Shown here: positions 1-12,700 of the stretch, in pieces
How positions within the stretch are numbered: position 1 is the first letter of the stretch
Layout: each line of letters opens with the position of its first letter
From: Euryodendron excelsum
Taxonomy: Eukaryota; Streptophyta; Magnoliopsida; Ericales; Pentaphylacaceae
Direction of reading: 5' to 3'
DNA: 64,000 nucleotides
Assembly (NCBI GenBank): GCA_033060915.1
Contig: CM065378.1
Coordinates: 38,764,001-38,828,000 of the forward strand
Program-made: the position numbers and the translations under genes
Notes under the pieces: model-generated
The model's input: the letters and a program-made list of their open reading frames with translations, nothing else
Told to the model about the DNA's origin: nothing
Database searches by the model: none

Positions 1-2260
1 TTCGGGCTTTGAAACACGATTTGATTAAATAATGAAATATTTAAATATTTATATTATACTTATATGTATAAGATATTTTTAATATATAAATAAATATTAA
101 GGTTCTAATATTACTTTTTATTTTTCAATTTTAAACTATTTTTTTCTTAATTTTATATTATATTAGTGTTTATATAATTTATATCATTTTTATTTTTAAA
201 ATTTTGTACTGGTTAAATCTATTTTCACTTGAACCTTGATTAATTTAAATAAGATGGGGTGAGGTATAGATATTCAACCCGTCACGTGTTTAGGACGAGG
301 TGTGGGATAGAGATTTATTTATTAGAGATGAGATAGAATTTAGCGTAACCTGAACCGAACCCACCCTATTGTCATTCCTAAATAGAAGGAGTTTTTCTAC
401 ATATTATCAAGTGTAATATTAGTGCTATTGTAATTTCTAAACTATTAAGTGATCTCTCTCTCTCTCTATATATATATATTTGGATAGCTGTATGATTAAA
501 CTTACTAAAAAGATGGAAATAGCTTTTTCTACAATTGTGACTCCATCACAAACTCATACATATTCTCTAAGAAATAAGAGAGAAAGACTAAAGTTCTCTC
601 TTTTAAAGTTCTTCCTCTTCATGAATGGAGTTTAATCTAGTGGAAGCGACACCTTCACTCATGTTATGAGATCATGAACCTTTTCTAAGACTTTATTATA
701 CCCAAAAAATAAAAAATATTGTCGTAAATAATGATTTTGATTTAAAATATGCTATATTATTAAAGTCCTAAGCCCTAATTTAAAGTATGCTACATTGGAC
801 ATGCCAAAGGAAGGCAATCTTATAGATGGTGATGTTCTCTATCTTTAATGATTCTACCGTATGAAAGTGTGCCACATGTGTAGTACTTTTTAGAATGATG
901 AACAAAGCACACTCAAGTTTTCCTTCACTGGATAATAAAACTAAAGTCAGAGGTAATGAGTCTTTTCATGTAAAATTAAGCTCATCTCCTAGGTTCATAT
1001 ACAATGCTACAAGGTTACCCATGAATGTCAATGTCACACAAAGCTTTATGTTTGTCTACATGCCTAGATAGATCTCATATGATCTCATTTGATCTGCTAG
1101 ACTAATAATGCCAAATTAAAGAAAGTCACTTCTTCGGATCCTCCATTTCAATATAGCAATGAGCTAAATGGGCACCCATTTTCACCAAAAATTTGTGGGC
1201 ACAAGTCATGACTGATGACCAACCCCCTTGTATTTTCCCCCACCTTGTTGTACCCTTTGCTCATGTGGATGCACAAGGTTTTTTTTAGCACATGTACGTG
1301 AATATGTATAAAATGAGCACTTGATAAATCACGTTACCTGAACTCGATTCATGTTTAGTTTGTTAAAATAGCATTCGTAATTAGCTCGTGATATAATCAA
1401 TTCAAATTTAAATATATTTTTAGATTTGTTAATTTTTTAAGCTCGGTTAAACTTCTACTCATATGTTAGTCTATAATTTGAGATTGCATAAAAAAAATTA
1501 AGTTATTAAAACTTGACTCTTGTTTAGCTTGATTAACATATGAGATAATAGGATAAGGGGTCTGGTGATTGGATATTAACAACCTGCTTGAAACTTGGGG
1601 GAGCGGGGAGGGGACGGAAGGGGAGGGAAAATTTTAAAATTTTTTTTACTCTTCTTTAATTCTACTTAATAGAGAAAGGGGAAGTAAAAGTAGAGGTAAG
1701 AAAAAAAATCCACTCTCCCTTTTTTTTTTCATTTTTATTTTATTTTTTTTACAAAACTAAATAGAAAACAAATATTTTTCTTTCATCTTTTCTTTCCTTC
1801 CTTAAGTTCCAAACAAACTTCAAGTGTACGTTGAATAATTGTAAACGAAAAATAAAAAAAATAAAAGAAAAAATAAGAAAAAAATAATTTTGTTATAGTT
1901 GATTTTGTTAAAAAAAAAAAAAAGAAAAGTAATGAAACCCACTTTCTCTTATTTAAATTGAAAGGATGTCTATTATTTTTCCTTTCCTTCCTTCTCGAAA
2001 TATCAAACACAGCATAAATGTCACTGGGTCACTGCAGAGTGTTGTACACGCGCTCCAGGATCAGGTGATCATCATGTCTCCTCTCTCTCTCGGCGACTCT
2101 GTCCCTGTCTCTGTCTCTCATCACTGGTGCTTCGATTTGGCCAACAGAACAAAAAATGTTATTTAAAGTCAGTCTCTCTCGCACATGGAAAAACACAGAT
2201 TTTCACTTTACCCCGGCTTCTCGAGGGAAAAATTATGGAACTTGGAAACCAAACCCCCCA
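1..2260. other. AT-rich intergenic DNA upstream of the APT gene
   Basis: No coding region is recognisable here; all open frames are short and low-complexity. Visible landmarks are a CT/TA microsatellite near 450-480, a G-rich stretch at 1597-1627 with several runs of four G, and long A/T runs at 1700-1930. The stretch from about 1590 to 1830 (G-rich start, T-rich core, C/T-rich end) could be a decayed MITE, but no clean terminal repeats or target duplication are seen. Confidence 0.6.
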
Positions 2261-2269
2261 CTGAATGAA

Positions 2270-2358
2270 TATATACACACAAAGTAGAGACCCAGCAGAG
2301 AGATAGAGAGAGACAGAGAGAGAGTAGAAAGAGAAGCTAGAGAGAGAGCAGAGCAGAG
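2270..2358 (+). promoter_or_regulatory. APT core promoter and 5' UTR
   Basis: A TATA-like TATATAC starts at 2270. It is followed by a purine-rich leader made mostly of GA repeats (about 2299-2358) that runs straight into the start codon at 2359. GA-rich leaders near transcription starts are common in plant housekeeping genes. The transcription start itself is inferred, at roughly 30 bp after the TATA box. Confidence 0.5.
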
Positions 2359-2897
2359 ATGCTTGCGGCAGAGAACGGACTCAAGGGAGACCCAAGGCTT
2401 CAAGCCATCTCTGAAGCCATTAGAGTCGTCCCTCACTTCCCAAAACGAGGTTTCTTTGTGCTACCGCTTCGTTTCCACTTATTTTTGTTGTTAATATATA
2501 TACACACAGATGTGTATATGTTTATGTATAATGTATACATAGATTCATATATAGGCAGTACAGTTCGTGAAATTTAACTTAACTTATTATATTGTTCTTG
2601 TTCAGGAATAATGTTTCAAGACATAACGACTGTGTTACTGAACCACAAGACCTTCAAGGACACAGTGGATATTTTTGTTGATAGATACAGGGACATGGAC
2701 ATCTCTGTTGTTGCAGGTAATGTGCCTCTCTCTCCTTCCCCACCCAACCCCCCGGCGCCCTTTCTCTCTGGTTGTCATTTTTTTTTCCTTCTTCTAGATT
2801 TTCTTGTTTCCTCTTGCACACTTATCATACATATTTTGTTGAGTGGCTTTTTTTTTTTTCTGGCCATTGAAAGATTGAATGGTCAATAACTTTTATT

Positions 2898-2941
<44 letters not shown>

Positions 2942-3741
2942 GGACTAGCAAATGAGCCATGAAGGTTTTTCTTGACAACAATGTGATCTTTTTTCTTTTC
3001 TTTTTGGCATAGTTTTCCTAATTTGACTGCTAGTTTTCTAGACTTTTGTTCTCTTAGTTTGTTAATTTGTCTTGCAAACTTCTGTAGTTATTGCTGAAGT
3101 TAGTTTATCTCTGCCAAATACCTTTTGTGATTGTGATTATTTGAAAGCAGAGCAATCTTTCAAATTGGCACTCCTTTGCAAATTTGGCTTTATTATTCCA
3201 TGGCTTTCTCCCCTTTTATTGAAAAAAAAGAGTGCAATTTTGTATTGCTGTTCTCTTGGAGATTTGGGTCTATGATTTCCCTGATTTCTGGCTTTGTATG
3301 AGAACAATTTAACCTTGTATACTACCATAATTTGCTAATTTCTGATTTTTTTTATCTTGTTAAATTGACATAATTTAAATATAACCCTGGAAACAAAAAC
3401 AAAAGAAAAAAGTAAGATGTTAAGCTGCTAGACATTTTCTGAGTCTTGGCTTTTTTTATTATTATATATGTATATATATACAGTTTAGGCTATTTTTTAC
3501 AAGTTGTTTGGGAAAAAAAACTGTACTGCCTGAACAGAATATTTTGCTAATTTAGGGTGTGTTTGGTTAAGGGTTTTTTTTTTTTTTTGGCTTTTTGCTT
3601 TTTTTTTTTTAAGCAAAAAAGCTTAGGGTCGTTTTGGAACACTAGTTTTTTTGCTTTTCGCTTTTTTTTTTTTTTTTTTTTTTTTTTTTGCATTTTTAAG
3701 CTAAAATAAGCAAAAAAAAAAAAAAAAAAAGGAAGCTGAAA

Positions 3742-3781
<40 letters not shown>

Positions 3782-4630
3782 TTTTTTCAGTTTAGCTTTG
3801 TTTTTAAGCTAGCTTTTCTGGAAAAAAAAAAAAAAAAAAAGGCTATACCAAACATACCCTTAGTAGATTTTTTTTTCCAAGGTTCACTTTTCTTTTTAAA
3901 TTTGTTCATTTTCATTACTTTCCTAATTAGATTTTGATTAATATCTCCAGAAAATTACTCTTGCTTCGATTGAGTCATTTTTCTTTTTCTTTTTTGGGTT
4001 TAGGTATATTAGTTATATTTAGTGGTTTAGTTTGTCCTTTGACTTCAAATTAGGTCTCGGTGAGTAACGAATTATTGCGGGTGATTGGCTATTTTTCTTT
4101 ATCCTTATGGCTTGTAGAAGTTTGCCCATCTTCTCCCCATCTGATTTCTTAGAAAGATAATTATTTTTGGTTTATTTAAAGAAGTTTGGTTGACCAGGTT
4201 TGAATTTTCTATAAAGCAAGTAAACAGTTGCCCATCTTCTCGTCATCTGATTTATTAAAAGAAGTTTTTTGGTTTTCTTTAAAGAAGTTTGGTTGACCAG
4301 GTTTGTATTTTCTATAAAGCAAGAAAACAGAGTTCAAAGGTAACCCACCCATGCATTATTGGTCAATAAATTATTTGCAGTCACAATATTCTAGTAGCAT
4401 CCCAGAAAAGATGGTATCAGATTTGGGTGATAACTTGAACCAATTATTTACAACAATTATTGTTTTACTTCATTTCCCCTCATGGGCCTCTTGATTTTCT
4501 ATGTTATATCTCTGTTGCAAAATTTTGTGGAATTTCATAGTTTGAGATTGGATATAGTGCAAAAGATGAGTTTGAAGTGCTATGTTAACTCTAGATCATG
4601 CATCTTTTTTTTTTTATTGTTTTTGTGTTT

Positions 4631-4669
<39 letters not shown>

Positions 4670-7600
4670 GTGTTGGGTGGGGATAAGTAACTATAATTTA
4701 GGCTTTTGTTCCCTAATTGGAAGCTAGATCAATTTTCTGTTTTTATCTTTTTTATTTCTTTCTCTTCTGTTTGTTTCTTTCTTTTACCTTTTGTAAAGAT
4801 TTTCAGATTGTAATGAGCTCTATGACCTCTCTATGCTCTGCAATGGTTTCTTGGGCCATTACTATGGAATGAGATATTGATGCTGATATCAATGATCGAA
4901 ACAAGTTTGTTTTATTCAGTATTCAGCATAGTGATGTAAAATCAAATGAGTTGGGATGTAGGTGACATTGTCAGAAGTGGAATTTGATAGATGTACACTT
5001 TGGAGGGCTCTTCTCTTGTAGGGGCCCCCATGATTTAACATGAAAGTTATTAGTGATATATGCAACTTCACTAGTAAAAGTTTGAATAGTTGATATTGAT
5101 CCTTCAGTTTAGATAAGAATAATTTTTTCTATTTTTTTTCTTGGGTTTGTCTGAGTGGTTTCTTATGTGACCGGATTATCTGCAGGAATTGAAGCTAGAG
5201 GATTCATGTTTGGTCCATCTATCGCCTTAGCTATCGGTGCAAAGTTTGTTCCGTTACGTAAACCTAGAAAGTTGCCAGGTATGCCCATTGGTTGTTTGAA
5301 TTTTGAAGCATACTTAATTGGAAATTGTCATTTTGTTCATTCCCAAAACTAAGAAACTAAATGGATCTCTGCTGAGGCATTCAGTCCCACTTAATGCTTT
5401 TACAGCTTGATTTGGTAAATTCTCGAAGCAAAAATCTTAGTTGTGTGATTGTTTAGTGAGGAAAAGAAGAAGAAGCATGATGGAGAAAGAAATTCGGAAA
5501 GATTGTTGATGGGTTGCAAGGAGTCATGTAAATAGTTGAATAACTTTGTTTATTTGCTTTCCATGGAAGGCTTTCTATTTTCCTCTTCCATTATAGGCAC
5601 AATGGAGGCACTAATTGATGAATTACATTGCCTTTACTCTTTCAATATGAGGATATCTATATCTGCAAACTCTGTATATATCTGCACATCCACCACTCTA
5701 TTTTCTTAGATGAAATTATAACAAGAAAAGTAAAATTCCAGTGCTGTTTATCAACTAGCCATAACTATATTTACCAAACATGTAAAGGGAATTGTTACGT
5801 TGACAAAAAGGGAATGTTCCTAAGACATTTACGCATTGGAAAATCATTCTGCCCAACTCGTGCTGTGTCGTTGTCATGATCCTGCTTCAGTCATATATAC
5901 TTGGTTCTAAGAGTACTCAAAATGCATGTATGAACAAATTTCAGAGAGTCTACAGGACAAAGTAGCTAAAATAATTACAAGAAAAAATATAAGAGAAGAA
6001 GAAAGGGAAATTTCATGTTGAGATTCCATTTTTGGGAATCTACCAAAACAAAATGTCTCAGTTATTTGTGTATATGCAAACGTCCTTCTCGGAACTTAAG
6101 CTGCTTCTTTATGAAACCAAGTCTTGTTTTTTAACTGATTTGGTGACTGAGGAAGAATTCAGTATTTAATAAAAGTAGATGAAACGAATTTGCAATAGAG
6201 AATTAAAATTGTTTTTGAGTGGTGAGAAAATAAGTGCTACAAGCATCACCTTTTAGTAGAATGAGCACTGACTTGCATTTTTTACTGAACAAGATAATCA
6301 GAGCACCTTTTTTTCACCTTGCTTTTTACTCTGCTAAATGCTTTTAGCAGAGCGACCTTCTCTTTCTATCTCTTTCTCTATCTCTAGGCTCGCATACACA
6401 TCCCCCAAACTGCAACTGGATGGTCGTGAATGCATGTATTCTTTGGTGATTGAATTTGAAAAGTGGTGTTTTTGAAAATCTCACTTCCTATTGACGCTGT
6501 TTTTCCCCTTTTAATTTTTTTGGGATTTTGTGCAACTGATTTTTCTTGAACCTTATATGTTATGAGTCTGCAGGCGAAGTAATTTCAGAATCTTATGTGC
6601 TTGAGTATGGTACTGATTGTCTAGAGATGCATGTTGGCTCTGTTCAGCCTGGGGAAAGGGCAGTGGTAATCGATGATATTGTAGCTACCGGTGGGACTCT
6701 CTCTGCAGCAATAAGACTTTTAGGTAAGTTGATGCCCTATAGTATGGCCGTCATCTTTCTCCTTTGATTCTCTTCGACTGATTATTCAGTTCGTGAACAT
6801 TTTGCATACTGCTTTTCTAGAACGTATGGGGGCCGAAGTGGTTGAATGTGCATGTGTTGTTGGGTTGCCTGAGGTCAAGGTAATGCTTCTCAATTTTTGA
6901 TCTTGGAGCCTGTTTCAGCCTTCATGTTATCACTCCTTTATTTTTGACACATGAATAATAAAGATGATACCAAGGATTTAATTTTAGTTAATTTTATGTT
7001 GGTGATGTACATTGAGGTCAATCCGATCTTCTTTACTATGGTTTCCTAATTTAAAGGTAACTGTCTTTGGACTAAAAATCAGCAAAATGTTCGAGATGCA
7101 AAGGTCATTATGTATTAGTTTATTTCAATACATGATTCTGTTGAAATGCTTCATCGCGTATTCAGTAGAATATCAGTTGAGTTGTCGGATTGTGCTATAA
7201 GCCTATAATGTACTTTTGTTGCAGAACAAGCTAGCATTTGGTGATGGAAAAGAAAAGGTGAGGGAAAAGAGAGCAACAATTCTCTTTTATTTTGTTCTCT
7301 TTTCTCTCACCTTTTCCTTTTCCTTAGTTTTTCCCTTTATAAATTCGGTTTTCAAAGACAGCATTAGGCTGTGAGAAACCAGTTGTTTAGGTTTTTCCCT
7401 TTGCTAGTCATTCTGCTGCCTGTAGTTGTTTGTGCTACATATGACTCCATGCTTGGAAATTTTTTAGGCCTGGGAGAAGTCTTCAAAATCTAGGATTGGC
7501 CAATTCTATATACTAATATATCTCAATTCTGTTACCTTGAATGAAAATTTATTAGAATATATGAGGTTACGTTTCTTCAACCTCTCTTTCATATCAGTTA

Positions 7601-7792
7601 CTTAGAAATTATTTTCTATTGACTTTTTTCTCTTATTTTATTTATTTATTCATTTTTTTGGTGGTCCCAATAGACAATTCATATATGACTTGCCTTACAT
7701 AGTCGTTCGATATATTACAGGGACAGCACAGACTAAATGGAAAGCCGCTTTATATTCTTGTGGAGCCACGACAAATAGAAAATTGCTGTTAA
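2359..7792 (+). CDS. APT: Adenine phosphoribosyltransferase (cytosolic form), six exons
   Basis: Exons: 2359-2449, 2606-2716, 5186-5278, 6574-6723, 6821-6879, 7721-7792. All junctions are GT-AG and the reading frame closes exactly to 576 nt, 191 aa plus stop. The enzyme (EC 2.4.2.7) converts adenine and PRPP to AMP and pyrophosphate; plant members also convert free cytokinin bases to nucleotides. Seen in the protein: GIMFQDITT near residues 31-39, EARGF at 70-74, and the PRPP-binding loop DDIVATGGT at 132-140. The length equals that of the plant family. There is no N-terminal transit peptide, so a cytosolic enzyme is inferred. The C-terminus, with [10 protein letters not shown] and then ILVEPRQ, resembles the APT3/4/5 group more than APT1; the exact paralogue is uncertain. 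The start is the first ATG after the GA-rich leader. Intron 2 (2717-5185) is the longest and is full of low-complexity and mobile DNA. Confidence 0.95.
2903..2939. repeat. (CT)n microsatellite in APT intron 2
   Basis: An uninterrupted CT dinucleotide run of about 18 units lies near the start of APT intron 2. Confidence 0.9.
3555..3859. mobile_element. Harbinger/Tourist-like MITE in APT intron 2
   Basis: The left end reads GGGTGTGTTTGGT and the right end ACCAAACATACCC, an imperfect 13-bp terminal inverted repeat. The element is flanked by the trinucleotide TTA on both sides (3552-3554 and 3860-3862), the target duplication expected for PIF/Harbinger elements. The 305-bp interior has no coding capacity and is built from long T and A runs with AAGC/GCTT segments that can fold back. 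Run lengths may be unreliable because of sequencing error. Confidence 0.75.
4122..4322. repeat. Tandem duplication, ~106 bp unit, APT intron 2
   Basis: Two adjacent imperfect copies each begin with TTGCCCATCTTCTC (4122 and 4228) and end with TTCTATAAAGCAAG. They share an internal AAAGAAGTTTGGTTGACCAG segment. This is a local duplication of intron sequence with no coding content. Confidence 0.8.
4633..4668 (+). repeat. G36 homopolymer in APT intron 2
   Basis: Thirty-six consecutive G residues, preceded by T-rich sequence and followed by TGTGTTGGGTGGGG. Runs of this length are very unusual in plant DNA. It could be real, with G-quadruplex potential on the sense strand, or an assembly or polishing artefact. 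Confidence 0.8.
7225..7257 (+). other. Candidate 33-nt cassette exon in APT intron 5
   Basis: The segment is preceded by a strong acceptor (pyrimidine-rich, then TTGTTGCAG) and followed by the donor GTGAGG. It is exactly 11 codons in the phase of the flanking exons (exon 5 ends in phase 0), so inclusion would insert [11 protein letters not shown] between PEVK and GQHR without a frameshift or stop. Family members lack such an insert at this point, so the skipped form is taken as the main product. Whether it is ever included is not known. Confidence 0.4.
7246..7323. repeat. Near-perfect inverted repeat over a splice donor
   Basis: The left arm 7246-7276 and right arm 7292-7323 pair over about 31 bp, with one unpaired base and two changes that become G-U wobbles in the sense RNA. 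The loop is about 15 nt. The left arm contains the GTGAGG donor of the candidate cassette exon, so in the pre-mRNA that donor would be locked in a stem. Confidence 0.85.
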
Positions 7793-8603
7793 GGTAGAAG
7801 GCCATTGTTCTCCTGATCATAAATCAAGTAATTGCTTTTTTTTTAAATTTATTTTTATAGAAACTATCATTATATATACATGGAATATATTGCGTTGTTG
7901 AGATGAATAATCTCCAAAAAAAAGCTTGAAGTAATTATGGGACTTTTGAATAATGCTCCAGACGATAAATGTTTTGGACTCCTCTTGTTCTTGATTGAGA
8001 TGTTTATTTTCCTTTTCATTTTCTTGTGGAGCCTATGCATTGTCTGCATGTTCATCACCTGTCACGGACACTTCATTTTGGGTGCTGTTTGTATGTCAGA
8101 CACATGTCGGATACAGACACCCCTCGGATACTCCGGGAAACGTGTTGGGAACATCTTTTCTTGATAAAAGAGTCCTACAAGTTCTCTAGATCTGAATGAA
8201 AAACCCAAAATTCATACTGTAACCGTGTGCTCGCGTTTCCTTTTCGGGGTTGCAGGTCTGTGCAGGTGTTTGGGCTTAAAATTCTGTGAAGAAAACTAGT
8301 GTTTGGGCAAGAATTCCTGAGGTTTCTCTTCCAAGTTGACCTCATGGGTCATTGAATTCTGCTTCTGTCTCCCCCAACTTTCTTCCTATTCTTTTTTCCT
8401 TTCAGTTTTCTGTTCCATGAAGAATTTTGAACCAAGCGAGATAGAAAAAAAATGCTGTGATGAAATGAGAGTCAAATCATGAATCATATGATGAATCTAC
8501 TATCCCAGTCAAGCAATCTGTTGGGGCTTGCAGCAGATTTCAATGTGTTCATATGTATCTGGATTGTACCTATTTATATTTTCTTCGAGCTGTTTTTATT
8601 TTT

Positions 8604-8641
<38 letters not shown>

Positions 8642-9796
8642 TATTTTAGTGACAAGAAATGGCACTAGTATTAATTCTTTCTATTGTTGCTGTGCTGATG
8701 AGTGAATACAAGTAACTTTCTAAAGAACTTGTGTTACATGTGAGTGTCTGGGGACCAGCACCTTTTATGTATTTATGTTTTCGATCATGGTAGAGCTGAG
8801 ATGGCAATGGGTCGGGTCAGGTTGGAGAGGGCATGTTAAACCTGACCGTGTCGGTCATGAGTCATGACCCGATTGATCTTTACAAAATACACATTCACTA
8901 GATTGCCAAAGAATAATCCCACGCACCTATTGTGATAGCCTGGTAGCCTGGTGTAGGCAAAGAAAATCTTCGCCCCAAAAGAATGTTTCGAGTCAAGAGA
9001 GCTCCTTCCAGTCAAAAAGATCGGTCACTTAGGTCAAATGGAAGGATCTATGTCGCGTGAATTGATGACTAAGGTGAGGGACGGCATTGCTTTGATCTCG
9101 AGTTATTTGAGATAAGTTTGAACCTTTCACCTCAACTGATGTGACAGAGAGAATCTTGAGCACGAGATTGTAACGGCCAGAGAGAATTTTGGGCACGAGG
9201 TCCTAACGGTCGCTTGTTACCCATACGTGCTTCATGAATGCCTATGAATAGCACAATGCTACACCAAAGGTCGACAGAATGCCTGCGAATAGCAAAATGC
9301 TACACCAAAGGTAGACAGATTGGAATAGAGGGGCGAGGCGCTTGCCTAAGTCATTCCTTGAAGTCCACTATCATTCTCTCTATGCTAATGCTCTGTTCTA
9401 AGTTCTATCCTTCCCCATACAACCCTACTGTTCTTGCTGGTCTTTTGCCGATTCCTACTTCTCCAATCTCTTTACACTACTGTCAACTCTATTTTAACAA
9501 TTTACAATGAAATGGATCACACATGAAAATTAAAAATCATATTCAAATTGCATTAATCTCTCATTTTCTGCTTCCTTCATTATTCAGGTCAATTGTATAA
9601 GAAAATACAATGCTTTGAATGACTGTCTACCCAAAAACTCATATGCCTCTAGCCACATGATTACATGGGCAAATGTTAGTCCTTCGGGAGATCAACTATT
9701 AGGAGAGTCAAATGATTGATTATTTTGCTATGATAATGGTGATAGCAGGGTGCCTCGTATTCTATATCACAAAATTTACAATATCCACCCCCAAGT
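7793..9796. other. Spacer between two convergent genes
   Basis: This stretch holds the 3' UTR of APT (left) and of the EREX-type gene (right) plus spacer. A CT microsatellite lies at about 8609-8638. Sequence at 8089-8153 rich in GTCGGATACAGACAC-type words resembles the interior of the Mutator-like MITEs at 10290 and 27621 but has no recognisable ends. Near 9236-9320 a roughly 60-bp phrase (GAATGCCT..GAATAGCA..ATGCTACACCAAAGGT) is repeated. No gene is seen. Confidence 0.55.
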
Positions 9797-12700
9797 TCAT
9801 CTCTCTACAACTGTATTGTGTACATTTTCTCTCAAAGGACCTCCATCGTCGTCTCTCTCATCAGATGAAATGTCCATTTTGAGCGCACAACGGATGACAG
9901 AGTTGACCTGTTTTCTTAATCTAGCATTATCAGTGAAGATTGCTTTCAGTATGTTCCTCAACTCATCGTCCATTGCCCTCGTCTCGTCATCAATCTCTTG
10001 ATGATCATCGCCTTGAGCTAAAAGTTGTACCTGAAATTTTAGGAAACAGGTGTAAACAAGTTATACTAAGAGAGAGAGAGAGAGAGAGCAAAAATTGAGA
10101 GCAAGGTGCGTGAGAGAAAAATCTTTGTCAAGAAGCATAAAAACATACTGCATCATTAAGGAATTCATATTATAGTCGTGGTCTACTGCAAACAATGAGT
10201 TACAACAGCTGAACACATCAGAAGATATAAAAGTAATGTGCTGACATCAATACTTAAGGTGGGATAAATATATATGAAATAGCTGCTTCCTAGGAAGCAT
10301 AAACACTCCGTTTAGGGTGTTGTATCTGTGTCCGAAACGTGTCGGACACACACTTGGATATGCTGGTGTGTCCTGAATTTTTATTTAGTTATTTTTCAAT
10401 GGACATATCTAGGACATGAGGGACACGTATTGTACACATCTAGGACACTTATTGGAAACATTTAGGACACTTTTGATGACCTGGGAATTTTACATTGATA
10501 TACATTACAAGTAAAAATCTATAAAAACTTTATTTTTGCCGTATCCTTACTGTATCCATGTCCTCACTTTTTAAAAACTGCTGTGTCCCGTATCCGTATT
10601 CGTGTCTGTGCTTCTTAGGCTGCATCTAAGAGCCATGTATATCAAGCCTTGGCTGTTCCATAGCAGCATATCCTCAAGAAGAAAGCAGCTCAAATGACGA
10701 TTTGAGCCAACTATTGGGTTCAAAGGCCATATCTTTGTTGAATTATCAATCACCAAGTCTCATCACTTGTTCACTACCCTCACCCTTCGTTGCTCTCTCT
10801 TTGTCTTGGCAATCAGTCATCTACCCTGTATGTTCTTTGATGATATAATTACATATTCCTTGTTGCATGGGCCAAACCATCTTAGTAATCCCTTTTCTTA
10901 GAAGTGTCAGTTATCAATAATACCTCCAAATTCTAATTCCTCTTAAAGCATTCATCCTAGTCACATTCATTCTATAAATGTAATCTTTCTTACTATAAAT
11001 CTAGTCTTAAGGCAAACATTTTACAAATAACTATAATGGCCATGCTCAATTATACAGTGCATATGACATTCTTGGTCATCTGGAAGTAAAGAGATTATAG
11101 AAAATTTTAAAGCAGGAAGGTCAACAGTGGAGATTGTGGCAAATAGGGTGGATTTAGCAGTTTCAGGACCTAGTAATACAAAATTTAGCAGTTTCATGCT
11201 GCTACAGCTTTCAGAAGCTGGCCCCATTCTTCTTTTAGTCCAAAATACAACTGTTTTATTTCCTTTATGAACAACTCCCAAATCCTTTTACTTCAACAAA
11301 AGAGCTGTAGGGTGTCATTCTTCAGGCACCATTCAGTTAAGGAAAATGTCGCAGTTAATAAACATGTCTATAACACTAGCACAATTAAAATTAGGATGGT
11401 GAGATGGATAAATGGCAAGACAAAAAAAACAACAGAAATAGAAATATACATTAAAGGTGATGTAACCAGCTGGCAGCCATCAGTTCTTTTGTTTGACAAA
11501 ATCAGCAGCTCTTTGACAAACTAGCAGAGAGACAAGTAGCCCACAAATTTGGATAAAATCTCCTTAAATCTGCTCTTTATTTTCTCTCTTTATATAGGAT
11601 CAATGGGGTTGATGAGTAGACTAGTTTTTGAAAAGAATTCCCTACGGCTGAAGCCTTTTCTCTGTCTCTTTCTCCCACCTTTCTGCCCTTTGCATACTTT
11701 TGATTTCCCCTCTTCCCCTCTGCTGCTCTCTTCTTTCCTTTCCCATATTTCTGCAGATCTTCTTCTCTGCTAATTCTTCTTCCTTGCAGGATCTTCTTTT
11801 TCTCTGCTGAACCAATCTCTTGCCCTTTCACTGAACCACTTCAGCTCCTTCCCACAGCCCCTTATTTCTCTCTTTCCTCCCCGCCACTACCCCATTCTCC
11901 TCTACTGCTATTACTGTCTTAGGTTGTCTGTTGCTGCTAGTTTTTTTTTCTCTTTTTCTTCTCTCTCTAAACTTTAGTGTTTGTATTAAGCCACTTAACT
12001 GTATTTGTAACAGACAGTTTCTTGTTTAATATCTATGCCAAAAGTTCTATTGAATGGTTTATCACCATAATATCTTGTCTTATTATCAGGTTGCAATTTT
12101 ATCTTGTTGACTACTGTTATGATAGATTTATGCCTGCTGAATCTTGAGTTTTTACTTAATCTATAAAGTTCTCCAATCTAACATATCAGAGCATCTTTTC
12201 CTAAACCTAGGATTGCATCAATTGGTATCAGAGCTTACGATTTTTGTGTTTTTCTCACAAATTTCTGCACGTGTTTTCTGCATATCAGTTGTTTGATAAA
12301 ATTTTTATGTGAGAAAATAAACACATGTTTGGGAGCATATTGCTGTCCTAGGCTTTAAGCACTATTTGTTTCAGTTTTTTTAATCAAAATTTCATTTTGC
12401 ATGTTGTTTTACATCCACTAATATACTTGCATTGCATTACCACCCTATTAGTTGTTGCATTTCATTCTTAGACTGACATAACTTTGCATTAGGTTGTGAG
12501 AACTTTGATGTCAGTGTCCTTTCCTATAGCATCCTTTCCCATGTCCACAATACCACCAATCCAAACCCCATAGGAGGGTCTTGGCAAGATGTATTCCGTC
12601 GCCAACAACAGGCGATCGAGCAAATCTAAACACAAATCTAAGAACTCACTCACATGGTAGGTCATTTGGGAGTGGATACACCTCCCCAAAACCAAAACCA

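Noticed and set aside
8089..8153. Third copy of the Mutator-like MITE
   Set aside because: Only interior-like words are present; neither terminal CTAAGAAGCA-type end nor a duplication could be found, so it is left as a possible fragment.
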